DNA from: Cladosporium sp. IMV 00045
Lineage: Eukaryota > Ascomycota > Dothideomycetes > Cladosporiales > Cladosporiaceae
Length of the DNA: 64,000 nucleotides
NCBI GenBank assembly: GCA_001931905.2
Contig: MSJI02000117.1
Span: forward strand, 1-64,000
Direction: 5' to 3'
A program made the translations under genes and the position numbers. Shown one piece after another: positions 24,293-34,737 of this stretch. The first letter of the stretch is position 1. The number at the start of each line of letters is the position of its first letter. Under the pieces are notes generated by a model that worked only from the letters and a program-made list of their open reading frames with translations, had not been told where the DNA came from and ran no database searches.

Positions 24293-24467
24293 TTACTAAC
24301 AATTACAATCTTACGGCGCCGGCAACTGGATCACTGGTTGGGAGAAGAGATCATGTCCTCGGAGAGAAGGCCACCCAATGTTCGCCAAAATGCGCTCCAA
24401 ATTCAGTGCTTTGCCAGCGTTTACCAGATGCCGAGAGCCACTAATCATCGATTGTGATTGTTAGTAA
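24293..24467. mobile_element. MITE-like element (about 175 bp, 19-bp inverted termini)
   Basis: The left end TTACTAACAATTACAATC is matched, with one mismatch, by the inverted right end at about 24450-24467. Both sides are flanked by the trinucleotide CGA (24290-24292 and 24468-24470), a possible 3-bp target duplication. It is too short to code. It lies inside the copy-1-specific block. Confidence 0.4.
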
Positions 24468-24732
24468 CGATGGCGAACTTGACACGACTACACACGAGCG
24501 AAGGAATACACTACTGTATACTGTGCTTGGGATCCAGGTTCATTAGAAATGGCGCCTGACAAGATCAGTCCCATTCGATCATTGAGCCGACGGGATGCCC
24601 ATTGTCTGTGCAAATTGTGAACCAGAAATTCTTGAACGAGGCTGTATTCCAGATGCATATAAGAGCTGAGCAAGAGCCGTGATCAGTCGTCTCGACAGCT
24701 CTTCAAACCATCTTCTCTACAGTACATCCAGC

Positions 24733-26070
24733 ATGCATGCAACCGCTCCTAAGCTTGCGGCGCTCTTCGCCCTAGTCACGCCTTTGTACGCTCTCAGCAC
24801 CTGGGAGGTAGCTTTCCGGTCTGGTGCAGAGTGCACTTCTCAATCAACCGGTCTCGATCGAGGACCCGAGCCTCCTACGGATTCCCGCGTATGCAACCCG
24901 ATCCCGCATATCGGATTCACACAGTCTCTGGACTACCGTGTGAGTGATGGTCATTATACATACACCTTGGGCCTGCACAAGACCGATAACTGTTCGGACT
25001 CAGGTGGCTCCTATCAAGGTACGACGAAACGCAACGAAATTCGATGACTTGTGCAGCAGCTGAATGCCTCCTTCAGGTGCCGCGGACTCTCCGATTTGCC
25101 AATCGACCGTCGGTGGATACACGCATTACAGCGCGACGATACGCTACAATCCTGGCATAGGGAAACGTGAGGACCAGTCTGATGTCCAGACCTCCGATGT
25201 CCAGACCTCTGATGCCGGAAAGGATGTGGCCCTCGAGAAGCGACAAGACTTCGTAGTACTCGGCTTCGCCCTAGTAGCTGGTGGCTATTCTGCTACCTTT
25301 ATCACGGACGCCATCGACACGTGTGGAGCCCTTGAAATCGACAGCAAAAACGTCGAGTATGGCTCATGCGCTGCGAAGGCGGGTTTTGGCACTCTCTTCG
25401 GCTTCATTTCTGCGTACGAAGTGTACACAGCTCGCCAGGGAGTTAGACAGACGCCCGCGGGCACAAGGGGAAGGCGAGACTTGACAAATCTGGGCGACCT
25501 CGGCGAAGAGTTTCATTCTCTGATGACACCGTATACCGTAAACGGCCTCGTCGCTGGCTATTCTAGCATCTTCGATCACCCGATCAACGTGACCGGCCAT
25601 GATGGCGAACAGTGGACACAATGGACCATGAATCACACGCATCACGAATCGGGAACGTCTTTTGGCTCCTGGCTGAGACATCATCCCGTAAGCCCTATAG
25701 AAAGAAAATTACACAAGTTCTCGTAGCTAACTTATCCTAGGCTACCGGTCGCCATCTCATGATGTCCGAGTCGGATCATGTTGGGACCGGCAATGCGACC
25801 GACTCGCTGCAGAAACGAGCGTCAACTTCGGACTACACTGCTTACTACGGCTGGCGTAATGGTCAAGACGTCCAAAGTATCCCTACCGATAAAGACACTG
25901 TAGATGAACTCGCTGCCCAGGTGTGGAACTTTGGCAAGAAAAAGAACAAGGTCCAATTCTGCGCCAACTTGGAAGGAGGCACTCAAGGTCAATCGCTCTC
26001 TCGCACACTCACGCATGGAAACTTCGCAATCATCACTGGCACTTATTCAGACGACAGCGGCAACTGCTAG
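24733..26070 (+). CDS. Secreted, Kex2-processed preproprotein of unknown function
   Basis: Three exons, 24733-25018, 25077-25687 and 25741-26070 (408 aa), with introns of 58 and 53 nt joining open frames in phase. The signal peptide (MHATAPKLAALFALVTPLYA) is followed by a Cys-containing N-terminal domain. Dibasic Kex2-type sites lie at GKRE, EKRQ, GRRD and QKRA. A hydrophobic central segment (FVVLGFALVAGGYSATFI..CGAL and YGSCAAKAGFGTLFGFI) holds two Cys. A His-rich stretch (MNHTHHES) and a C-terminal chain with two Cys complete the protein. A perfect 5-residue duplication (DVQTSDVQTS) precedes the second site. The arrangement is that of a secreted precursor cleaved into several chains, as in some fungal effectors or killer-type precursors; that comparison is layout only. 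It is plus strand, opposite to its neighbours, and absent from copy 2. Confidence 0.75.
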
Positions 26071-26569
26071 ATTTCTTTTCCTGCATGCAGGTCAGGGCTT
26101 CTGCGAGCCCATCAAAACGCTATGAAAAGGAAGGAGTGAGGGATGACTGCGAACGACTTACCAAGGTAGTCAATGAATTTCGAAGACATGGGATGGGGAC
26201 GTCATGGGAAGAGGCTCAGAACACTGACCGGAGTCGCTCACTAGAATAGAAAGTAGCCATGTCAGAATGGAAAAAAAGTGCCAGATCTTGATTACTGCGA
26301 CGTATCATCCTGGTTCACGCCTTTCCAACATCAAACAAATACTTCGCTGATCATAGCCATGTGCCATGCATAAATCAATGAGAAAGTGTTCGGCTCTCGA
26401 ACATGAACACTCTAGACGGTTGCGTGGATGCTGGAGTGCTGTCACGGGTCAGCACAAAAAGAGCTAAATAACACAGATCCCGACAGAGGAAGCCGTCAAG
26501 ACATCAACATCAACAAAAAGCCAAAAATCAACAAAAAAGAAGGTCTCTGAGAGCTTGTGATATAGGAAT

Positions 26570-26660
26570 AGCCGAAGGTGGGGCTCGAACCCACGACCTT
26601 GAGGTTGATCTCTTGTGTAATTATAAGAGCCACACGCTCTACCGATTGAGCTACCCCGGC
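26570..26660 (-). tRNA. tRNA-Lys(CUU) with intron (copy 1)
   Basis: On the minus strand: acceptor GCCGGGG/CTTCGGC (two G-U pairs), D-stem GCTC/GAGC, loop CT-CTT-A, T-arm GTGGG-TTCGAGC-CCCAC. U33 followed by CTT gives the Lys(CUU) anticodon. An intron of about 18 nt sits at the canonical position after base 37, and its AAGAG pairs with the anticodon-loop CTCTT. The anticodon stem TGTGG/CCTCA contains one T-T mismatch. Its 3' side borders the copy-1-specific block. Confidence 0.9.
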
Positions 26661-27331
26661 AAGGGTGTTGTGTTTGATTGATGAGCGGGTGTGTGGTGGT
26701 ACGGGTGAAGTCGTCAGAGTAAAGCTGAGGCCCTTTTTCCATTTTTTTTCTGGGTCGGTTGGAGACAAACTTCGGAAACCCGGGGTTAAGCCGGAGATGA
26801 CGTAGCCGGACGGACGGGCGGTTCCCATTGAAAGTGCCAGTATCGTATATGGCGGAGGACGAGGGGTGGTAGAAGTGAGGGGCGTGAGGTCCGGGGAGAC
26901 GCCTGCCACAAGTGAGCCAGGTGGATTCGAAGGTGTTCGGCAGGCGAGAACTGAATGTTTGGCGCCGCCTCTCGATTGGACATATGCGTTCGACGACAAG
27001 CCCCTTTCTGCGAGTCCTTTCTGGCCGTCCAGACTGGTGGTTCGAATGGGCGTCTGGTAGCCCGATGGGTTCAACTTCGACGACTACAGTTCAACTTTCG
27101 CTTGCTGTTTGAGCACAATGACACCGTCTAGGCGATGTGGCGATGGGTGAGGTTCGGCGGGCATTCAAAAGCCCTAAGCAAGTTCGTGAATAACACGTAT
27201 CGCCAATCGAGACAAGCAGTACCTTAATGGTTCTTGATGAGAGCGAGACCATTTGCAGTAAGAGATGGTATATATTCTGACTGATACACAAAATGCTGGT
27301 AGAAAAGACGTGCAGGCGTACATTCGCTGTA
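26661..27331. other. Intergenic, no gene seen
   Basis: Shared with copy 2 (38,944-39,629) with many small differences, which argues against a coding function. Confidence 0.5.
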
Positions 27332-27805
27332 TCATAGCTTTGATGACTCCTTGAGGGTGCCAACCTTTAGTCGATCTTGGTACTTCTTGAGGACGGACTC
27401 GTTGTGGTACTGGGATAGTCGTTAGCTTGATGCCCATGAAGCACGGATGCATGTCGTTCTGTGAGGGAAGCCTCGCGTAAACTTGATTTCTCCAAGACTG
27501 GCGATAACGCTGGCCTCTTTCCAAGAGCGACCTTGTACTACATGTGTCCGCTCTCATCTTGGCCAAAGTCCCAGCAGACGATCCCGCAATTCTCCCTCAT
27601 CCAGCACAGACAGATCATCCCAACTCACCTTCCAAAACTGCTTACTAGCATCCTTTCCGCCCACCCTCTTGAGAATCTTCGCTCCGCCAGGGTGTTCATC
27701 GACAAAACTTCCCATCTCGTAGACGCCGTTATCAATGATAATATGCAGTCCCTTCTCCACGCTTCCGTTCTCTTTGACGTCGTTGGCGGTGAATTCTTTC
27801 GACAT
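27332..27805 (-). CDS. Small cytochrome b5-like heme-binding protein (copy 1)
   Basis: Exons 27805-27629 and 27409-27332, 84 aa. A 219-nt intron (GTGAGT..CTATCCCAG) joins SKQFWK to YHNESVLKKY. The fold is shown by the EFTANDVKE start, the IIDNGVYEMGSFVDEHPGG heme-ligand motif (His of HPGG) and GGKDASKQF; the second heme His is supplied by YHNE. There is no C-terminal membrane anchor, so it is a soluble electron carrier. The copy 2 protein differs at a single residue, which shows purifying selection. It lies between the tRNA and the DUF1993 gene, on the same strand as both. Confidence 0.9.
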
Positions 27806-28237
27806 GATGCGGGCTGGGATTCGGTTCGGCGAATGAGACTCCGACGCGTACTGTTCGGGATAATTTGGGGGATGCCCGTGGGACGGTATGGATGTGATTG
27901 CGATTTGGCAGGGGATCTGTTCGAACTAGATGTATGGGAAATGGGAAATGGCAAGATGTATGTGTATATGTTGTGCTATTGCCGAGGTGTGTAATGAGAA
28001 TGTCCTGCGAGCTGAGTGGTGGGAACTTCAATCCAGCCGAGGTCTAAAGATGAGGTTGAAAGCCGACACTTGGGGCAAACAAACACCGTGGCCTTGCGCC
28101 ACTCGACTCGAAGTATTGCTTTGAATATCATAGTTGCCACACGGGAAGGACTTCAGGGTGCAATCATTGACCATTGCAATAATTTCATTTCGTGATCTCT
28201 ATGAAGGCACCTTGTGATCTCTTCTTATCCCCTCCAT

Positions 28238-28881
28238 CTAAGGAGCACCCAAGAAGTCCGGCTTGCCAAGCGGCACGCCCTCCTTCCTCAGAATATCATA
28301 AGCAGTAGTAAGGTGAAAGAAGAAGTTAGGAATAACCCAAAACTGCACATAAAGCAGCGCCGGGAATTTCAGCTCCTTGTTGGGAATGGCAACCGCAACC
28401 TCCTTCTCCTCCTGTCCCTTGAAAGCGTCCTGCTTGCCCTCAGCGGTGCGCAGAACCTCGAGCGTGCGCTTGGTGCGCTCCTGCAGCTGTGCCATGGTGG
28501 TGAGGTTGTCGTCCATTTCGACCCAGTCGAAGCCGGCGATGCGGCACTGCACGGCTTTGGCGACGTTGGAGAGGAAGGAGACTTGGAAGGCGAGCGGGCG
28601 CATGTCGGAGGCGATCTTCGCCTCGACGAGAGAGTCGGGGGAGATGTTGTTCTCCTTGGCCCATGATTCGCCCTTCTCAAGGATGTGGGAGAGCTGGGTG
28701 AGGCCGCGGGTGATGACCGGGATGCCTTTTTGGAATGTAGGTTAGTATGGTGTTGCGAGATGGACATGTCTGTCTGATTGGGTCGTTTGCTCACTAGAAG
28801 GGTGATATCAGTAATCAAGCATCTTCAACCCGAGGAGACTAAACATTTCTGGACAAACCTCATATCGTAAAGTAGCGCCAT
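28238..28881 (-). CDS. DUF1993 family protein (copy 1)
   Basis: The main exon is 28725-28238. It reads IPVITRGLTQLSHILEKGESW, DMRPLAFQVSFLSNVAKAVQ, FDWVEMDDNLTTMAQLQERTKRTLEVL, and ends KFPALLYVQFWVIPNFFFHLTTAYDILRKEGVPLGKPDFLG. That is the full helical DUF1993 (PF09351) pattern, of unknown biochemical function. The family normally begins with a few residues such as M..YD.SIPV; MALLYDM starts at the ATG 28881 and an intron must connect it. The splice site that restores phase is not a clean GT..AG pair (it would need ATGA|GG or AAGG|C), and the same oddity occurs in copy 2. The protein is nearly the same in both copies (one Ala/Ser change in the main exon). Confidence 0.85.
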
Positions 28882-29411
28882 GGTGAATGCTGACGGTCTG
28901 TGATTGGGCGAGAGGGTGGTTGTAAATTGCGTGCTTGACAGGCGAGCTTGAAGAGGGTCCTGGTATAGAGGATTTGAAGTGCTTGGCGAGGAAGCTTTGT
29001 ACACTTAAAAGTATCTTCGAGCTTCAATAATCGACTTTGTTTTCGCGGCTACATTTCCACAAGGTCGCTTGGTGGATACGGCAATTGATTCCATGTGGAT
29101 ACGGGCTTACAAATTCATTGCTTCAGGCTGCGTGGCTGCTAAGCGGTCAGTCGAAATCAGTCGAATGGTGGCGGAACGCAAACCTTCTTTGAAGTTCCGC
29201 TCACGCACCGATTTGTGGGCTTGCAGACTGCGGAACACATGTACTGTGAGAATTACTAACCTCACCACATCTAATGTCACCACGATGGCACGTTCTCAAA
29301 GCGATGTTTTCATGGGAGCGAAATCATCGCAGCTTCATGCTTTGCTTACTACATCATACATTCAGTCTGTCTAACCAACCTCAAAGCAGTCCTCCAATCT
29401 CTCACTATCCC

Positions 29412-31202
29412 TTAGATCATGAATCTATATCCCTTCTGCAACTGCCTCGCAGTAGCAATATCAATGCCTTCCATATCCGCAGTCTTCTGAAGCTTCTTCA
29501 AATCACTCTCAGAAAGAGGAACACTCTCATTCTCCAAGCGTGCCAGACGCTTGTTGTCTCTCTCGAGCAGGAAGCGGTGGATGATACCACAAATGCCCGC
29601 GATACCAGTCAATGCGATGATGATTCCCATCGCCGGGTGGTAGAACGGTGCCGACCAATCGAAGTAGGTGAACGGTGTCCAGATGGAAGCAGCATTGCCA
29701 AAGCTGTTGATGAAAGCCAGCGCGGCGGCGCGTTTGGCTGGTGGGCGAGGGATGGAATTTGCGATCCAGGCGTATGTCTGCGGTTTGTCAGCATCTTTTG
29801 TGATGCAATCGGTGATGAGGTCAGACTTACGGTTCCGTTCATGGCAAAGATGAAAACCATCAAGAAGAGAGAAAAGTAGCGAGCGCCATTGTTTTCGGCG
29901 AACATGAAGATGAAACATCCGACAAGCACAATGGGCACGGGATACAGGAAGAACCAAAATCTGTTGCCGAGACGATCGCTCATCAGCGAATGGGCGAGAG
30001 AATAGAACACCATGAAAACGTATGGCGGTGCTGCCAAGAGGAGGTTGATGACTTGATCATCGTATTGGAACGTGTCTCTGGACAGAGTTGGGAAGAAATT
30101 CTGGAAACTGCACGAGAGAAAGTTCGGTTAGTCACAGTTTATCTCCGACCAATGCTGTCATGCAAGAGTGGAAGCTTACCCAGCAGCACCAGTGATACCG
30201 TGGTATGCGATTGCGAGAACCCAGGTCTTAGGATCGAGGAACGCCAGCTTGATACCGCGAAGTTGCGACATTCCACCGGGCTCATCAACATCGGCTTCAG
30301 CAGCGTCGAGAGCCAGTCTACGGTTCGCGACGTGCCTCTCCTCTGGGGTCAATGCCTTCCAAGTTTCCGGGAAGTCTGGCAAGACAACCATGACGATAAT
30401 ACCAACGAGGATTGTCAATGCGCCCTCAATGATGTATAGCTGTCGCTTGAAGTCAGTAGCTGCATGGCTGAATCATCTTCCAAAGGTACACTTACCCATT
30501 GCCATGCCGCCATGCCACGAGCTCCGTTCATACCGTTCAGAATGCCTGCCGCGATGAGAGGTCCAAAAGCTCCACTCATGAGCGAGGCGGAGTAGAAGAT
30601 GGACATGCGCAGGTTGAGTTCTCTCTTTGTGTACCATTTTGAAAGATAGAAGAGTACACCCGCAAAGAACGGTGCCTCGACAATACCAAGAATGAAACGA
30701 CAGGCTACAATGCCTCCGAAGTTGTGGACTTGACTGGTGAGTAGGGAGACGAGGCCCCAGGCTGCGGTGAAGAATCCAAGGTAGAGTGATGGTCTGCCGA
30801 CGTGGTTCATGACAGCGTTCGAGGGGACTTGCATCAGGACCTGATTATATATTAGTGTTCCGCGAACTGGTAATGGAGTCGGCAACGACATACGTATCCA
30901 ACGAACAGAATCGATAGACCGGTCTGATATTGATTGCCTTCCAGACCCAGGTCATCTTCCAAGCCCTGCAATCTGGCGGCGGCGTAGTTGTTGCGATCGA
31001 TGTAGTTCATCAAGTAGACAGTGACAACCACTGGCATGATCAATGAGTCGATCTTCTTCCTGAGCTTCTTCTCAGCAACAAGCTCGTCTGGCGACAGCTG
31101 GCGCAAATGCATCGCCTCCTCTGAAGTGATGCGCTTCGCGCCGACAACATCTTCGTCGCGAAGCGTCTCCTGGTGATAGATATCTCTTTTGGTATCGTCC
31201 AT
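29412..31202 (-). CDS. MFS transporter, anion:cation symporter (Dal5/Tna1-like) family (copy 1)
   Basis: Five exons (31202-30894, 30840-30496, 30439-30180, 30107-29831, 29777-29412), 518 aa, with all junctions in phase. Twelve-TM MFS: MPVVVTVYLMNYIDRNNYAAARL in TM1, VGYVLMQVPSNAVMNHVGRPS, GIVACRFILGIVEAPFFAGVLFYLSKWYTKREL (the ACS signature in TM4-5), a central loop with FPETWKALTPEERHVANRR, then WVLAIAYHGITGAAG, INLLLAAPPYVFMVFYSLAHSLMSDRLGNR and WIANSIPRP. Relatives carry organic anions such as allantoate, nicotinate, biotin or pantothenate across the plasma membrane. The substrate here is unknown. The first 65 residues (cytosolic) differ most from copy 2, and the membrane part is nearly the same. 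Confidence 0.93.
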
Positions 31203-33016
31203 GATGGCGAAAATGCGATTGTGACAAGCAGAGCGTGTAATCGATGCCCAGTCTCTCCGACAAGACACTCTGGCGATGAGATCAAGACAGGCGCATCAGG
31301 GAGCGGCACAGCTCAGTAATATATTCGCCGATGATGCTACCAGGGAGACAGGCTCGCCAGACGATCCCCACACACTAGACCCCATGTGAGGGGAACGATG
31401 AGAGAAACACCGCTAGCCGATCGACGGCACATGGCCCACTCGTGCCAGTAGGTGCACAGTCGCCCAAGGTTGCAGAGCTAAAGAGGCGATTGCCAGGGTC
31501 CTATGTGGCAGCGACGAGCAAAAGTAGAGGTACATGAGGGGGGACCATCGAGGCTCGGACGTTGCGATGGCGTGGTTGGCTGATCTTTGACAGTGCAATT
31601 TAGGCTCTTTCTCAAGCTTACCGGCGTCAGGAAGCAATGCACAAGAGGCACAAGTCTTGACCAGCGACGCTTGGACAGCGACATTCGGTGAGACCAAGAC
31701 CTGCGCGGCGCCACATACATCGATTAGTATCAGTGCTTTGCACCGCAAGCGTGTGGTATCCCAGGCCGAAGCAACACGCCGAGTCATTTCTCAAGCATTC
31801 ACCTTCTCCACAACTCCAGCTTCCACTCCGCCATCTCCCCGGACTTTGGACGCTTTGATCTTCTGTTGTCTTTTTGAAACTGGACTAGCACCAAATTTAA
31901 AGCGCCATTCGCGCCACTCATGGTCACACGTGATCGTTCGTCGGCGGGACAATAGTCCAGAGGTGAGGTGTCAGGAGTTCTTGTGTCGCGAGCCCCGTCG
32001 CGTCGCGCTATTGATGTCCCGAGGAAACGCAACAAAGACAAGCCTACGCCAAAAGTAAGCCATAGCTGCTGTCCAACACATCATGCGGTTGAGTGCGGGT
32101 AAGTTATGATGAACTGCAAGCAGCCGGACGCAGGGAATATCCGAATGAGCATCTTATCACTGTGGTTGTCGGGGTGCAGGACCGTTCGCCCCGGCTAACA
32201 CGAGCTGCACTTTGCTGAGGCTCTTTTTCGGTCAGACATCGCCGACTGTCTGAAACCAGATGATTTGCTGTTATGCCGGGTTTTCTAGATGCATCCGATG
32301 CTTAAGAAATGTCGTGCCCTACCTCCAGCGAGCCTCAAGGATCGACGTACCAGGCATAAGCAACGCCGCAGTACTATTTCCTCGAGTCGGAAAACAAGCG
32401 AGCGAGCGCGCCTGTCCATCATTCTGAGCCGCAGGGCTATCCCAATCTGTGGCGGCTCTGGACTTGGCAGCCATGAACCTACGGACAGCCTGCCTACCGT
32501 GACACTCTCGTAAGTGAAATATACCGCAGTCGACAGTCAACCCGAGTTCCTTCCCACTGGCGACCTACCAAGCAAATTGAAGGTCACATGGCTTGACAAC
32601 CTCCACCAGTCTCATCAACGAGACTGGCCTCATGTGCTGCATCTTCAATCCTTCATCAGCAAGATGTAAGCATGCGCCGGTGAGTTCCGGCGCTTATTTT
32701 GTTGGATGCTAGTTGATGCAGTCACTCCCTCGTGTTTAGGTAGGTGAGTTGGCAGCGGCAAAAGAGGTTGATTTCCTTCGACCTTCGAATTGGAACATCG
32801 CCATACATCTTATCACTTGAGCCAAATCTCACTGCGATGAAAAGTCAGGAAATATAATTCTTATTAGATTACAATATTGTAGGTGATTATTACCCCCAAG
32901 TCCGAGCTATGCCAGTACGCTGTTTCGATCCCAGCAAAATGCCCAAAAGCGAAGCCTAATGGCCAAACCGAAGTCCTCTCATCATTACAATGTTTTTCGC
33001 GGCGTGCCCCTTATCG
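31203..33016. other. Long intergenic stretch shared by both copies
   Basis: About 1.8 kb between the MFS and GT32 genes. It aligns with 43,494-45,326 over its length but with many substitutions and small indels that break every open frame, so I see no gene. A GCGCCGG..CCGGCGC hairpin lies near 32,673-32,692. Confidence 0.55.
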
Positions 33017-34063
33017 TCAGTGCGAGTGAATCTTATTCTCAAGCACCTTCTCTTCATCCTGTCCACTCCTCCTCCTACGATGCACACGCCCCGCCCTCCT
33101 CCGCACGAAGCACACCACAACAGCACCAATCAACACCGGCACCAAAACCCCCGCAGCAATGAGCAACTTCTTGCCATGAGCTCCCACAAAAACAATCAAC
33201 TCCGCATCCCACGAGTGCCAACTACTCGCGCCACCATGCCCGAAAAGCGGCGTAGTGACCTCGCCACGCAGCATCTGGCCATCCAACCTGCCATACTCGT
33301 CGGCCAGCACGAACACCTTATCCCGCCACTCGAGAGCCTCATCATGCCTCATATATGCCATCCAAGCGTTGGTGATGAACATGCAGCCCGTCGTGAGCAT
33401 GTTCTCCACATACGGCAGGGGCCACGGGATGTCGCGGGAGGGGATGCGGGAGATCGCTTCGCGCAGGAACGGGTGCTGGGGTTTGGCGAGGATGAAGGCG
33501 TTATTGATGCCGGCGGGGTGGGCGCCGGGGGTGACGAAGGGCATGTGCAGGAGGGTGTCGAGGGGGACGCGGCAGGTGATGTCGACGTCTAGGTAGACGC
33601 CGCCGTAGTGGTGGAGGAGGAGGTAGCGGAGAATGTTCGTGCGCTGGATTGTCTGCGCGTAGTGCGAGTAGTGAGGGAGGATGTCTGGGTAATGCGTTCG
33701 GACGAAGTCGGTGGCATTGTCGTCTGTCCAAAGCAGGTGTTCCCAGTCTGGATGGACTGAGATGCAGCTTTGACGAGCCGAATGGTACTTCGTGAAACTG
33801 CTGTTGCGTCCTTCTTGGAGAAGGATTTGATGTAGGATTTTCGGAGCGAGTTGGGGAGACTGTTCGGCGATCTCTGATTCTATGTCTGTAGGTGGGTAAT
33901 TGTAGAGCTCGAGCTCCAGCGATCCAAATGTCGCATATGTGCGGATTACCTCGGCGAGGTCTCTAATATGGTCTCTGAAACCGTAAAGAGGGTAAATGAG
34001 ACCCAGACCAAGGAGAGTAAACAGAAGCACCAAGGCAAGCGTGAATTTGTAGTATGCCCGCAT
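33017..34063 (-). CDS. GT32 mannosyltransferase, Sur1/Och1-type (copy 1)
   Basis: Intronless, 348 aa. An N-terminal membrane anchor (FTLALVLLFTLLGLGLIYPLY) is followed by the sugar-binding DXD domain. APKILHQILLQEG opens the domain, HPDWEHLLWTDDNA follows, and RTNILRYLLLHHYGGVYLDVDI carries the metal-binding DVD. The domain ends with NAFILAKPQHPFLREAI and a second hydrophobic segment near residues 300-320 (KKLLIAAGVLVPVLIGAVVV) with a basic tail. Two membrane segments around a GT32 domain is the layout of the MIPC synthase subunits Sur1/Csh1; Och1 has only the N-terminal anchor. It probably mannosylates a Golgi glycan or inositol phosphoceramide. Intact in both copies. Confidence 0.9.
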   Translation of the reverse strand: MRAYYKFTLALVLLFTLLGLGLIYPLYGFRDHIRDLAEVIRTYATFGSLELELYNYPPTDIESEIAEQSPQLAPKILHQILLQEGRNSSFTKYHSARQSCISVHPDWEHLLWTDDNATDFVRTHYPDILPHYSHYAQTIQRTNILRYLLLHHYGGVYLDVDITCRVPLDTLLHMPFVTPGAHPAGINNAFILAKPQHPFLREAISRIPSRDIPWPLPYVENMLTTGCMFITNAWMAYMRHDEALEWRDKVFVLADEYGRLDGQMLRGEVTTPLFGHGGASSWHSWDAELIVFVGAHGKKLLIAAGVLVPVLIGAVVVCFVRRRAGRVHRRRRSGQDEEKVLENKIHSH

Positions 34064-34717
34064 GCTGAAGCTGGCGGACAGGAAAGCAAGTGTTCAACAA
34101 TTCGTATGCCCAGCAGACAGGAGATAACGAGAGAATAAGATATGTGTACGGATACCACCGGGCGAGATTGGTAATGCGTAGTGATTTACAAAGAGAAGTA
34201 CATGATGTGAGACTCGAACGCGAGCAGAGTCGCACATGACCGACCTACCTCTTCTTCCATAAGGAGCCCATCGGGAGCCATGGCAAACCGTTGCTGCCGT
34301 GTATTGGTCTGCTGGGTGCCGCACCTACCGAGTGAGCACTCGAGTTGACGGTCGGACGCCGCGGACGTGGGTGAAGGATCGAAGTCGTTCGAGTCCAAGT
34401 GGATAATCGGCCTTGTTTTAGACCCGCATTTGGCAGCCCTGCGAGGTCGGGCCAAGGTCAACAGCCCTATAGCCTTACGCCTTGTGGACGCCTCCACTAA
34501 CGGTCTTATGGGAGATTTGGATGTGACGATGCTAGATCGCTGGCGGGAAATCGGAAGTGATTGGCAGGCGTGGTTGTGATATTGTCGAATTTCGACTCCG
34601 CGGAACGAGGTCGGAGAATGCTGTTGCGTCTATCGATAGCCATCGTTGGCGAGCGATGCCAACACAATATATTTCAATGGCCCATAGTGAGCAGTATCAG
34701 AAGACCGTACTCGTGGC
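34064..34717. other. Upstream region of GT32 gene, up to contig end
   Basis: Nearly the same as 46,374-47,010. Small frames on both strands are open in both copies but differ mostly by amino-acid-changing substitutions, so they are probably not genes. Confidence 0.5.
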
Positions 34718-34737
34718 NNNNNNNNNNNNNNNNNNNN
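34718..34737. other. Assembly gap (20 N)
   Basis: Fixed-length N run between the right end of copy 1 and the left end of copy 2. Copy 2 begins inside its regulator gene, so the gene's 3' half is missing here. Confidence 0.99.

Larger units (their letters stand above)
23160..26514. other. Copy-1-specific 3.3-kb block next to the tRNA gene
   Basis: Similarity between the two segment copies fades just upstream of the small membrane-protein gene (about 23,160 and 38,460). It resumes about 50 bp from the 3' end of the tRNA gene (about 26,515 and 38,803). Copy 1 carries 3.3 kb here, including the secreted-protein gene and a small terminal-inverted-repeat element. Copy 2 has about 340 unrelated bp. 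No transposase is seen, and 23,160-24,290 holds no supported gene. Confidence 0.75.

Noticed and set aside
26496..27074. 192-aa minus-strand frame spanning the tRNA gene
   Set aside because: It runs straight through a tRNA and its flanks and is not preserved in copy 2.
32673..32692. GC-rich hairpin near 32.68 kb (and its copy near 44.97 kb) as a transcription terminator
   Set aside because: Intrinsic hairpin terminators are bacterial. In a fungal nuclear genome this has no defined role.
34200..34240. tRNA-like box B (GCGTTCGAGTC) upstream of GT32
   Set aside because: No matching A box, acceptor stem or anticodon arm can be drawn.
34186..34497. 103-aa minus-strand frame upstream of GT32, open in both copies (also 46,479-46,790)
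   Set aside because: Nearly all differences between the copies change amino acids, the composition is biased to Arg/Ser/Cys, and no domain is seen. It fits a non-coding 5' region better.
34367..34579. 70-aa plus-strand frame conserved in both copies (also 46,660-46,872)
   Set aside because: It overlaps the previous frame antisense, has no start context or family, and its conservation is explained by the recent common origin of the copies.
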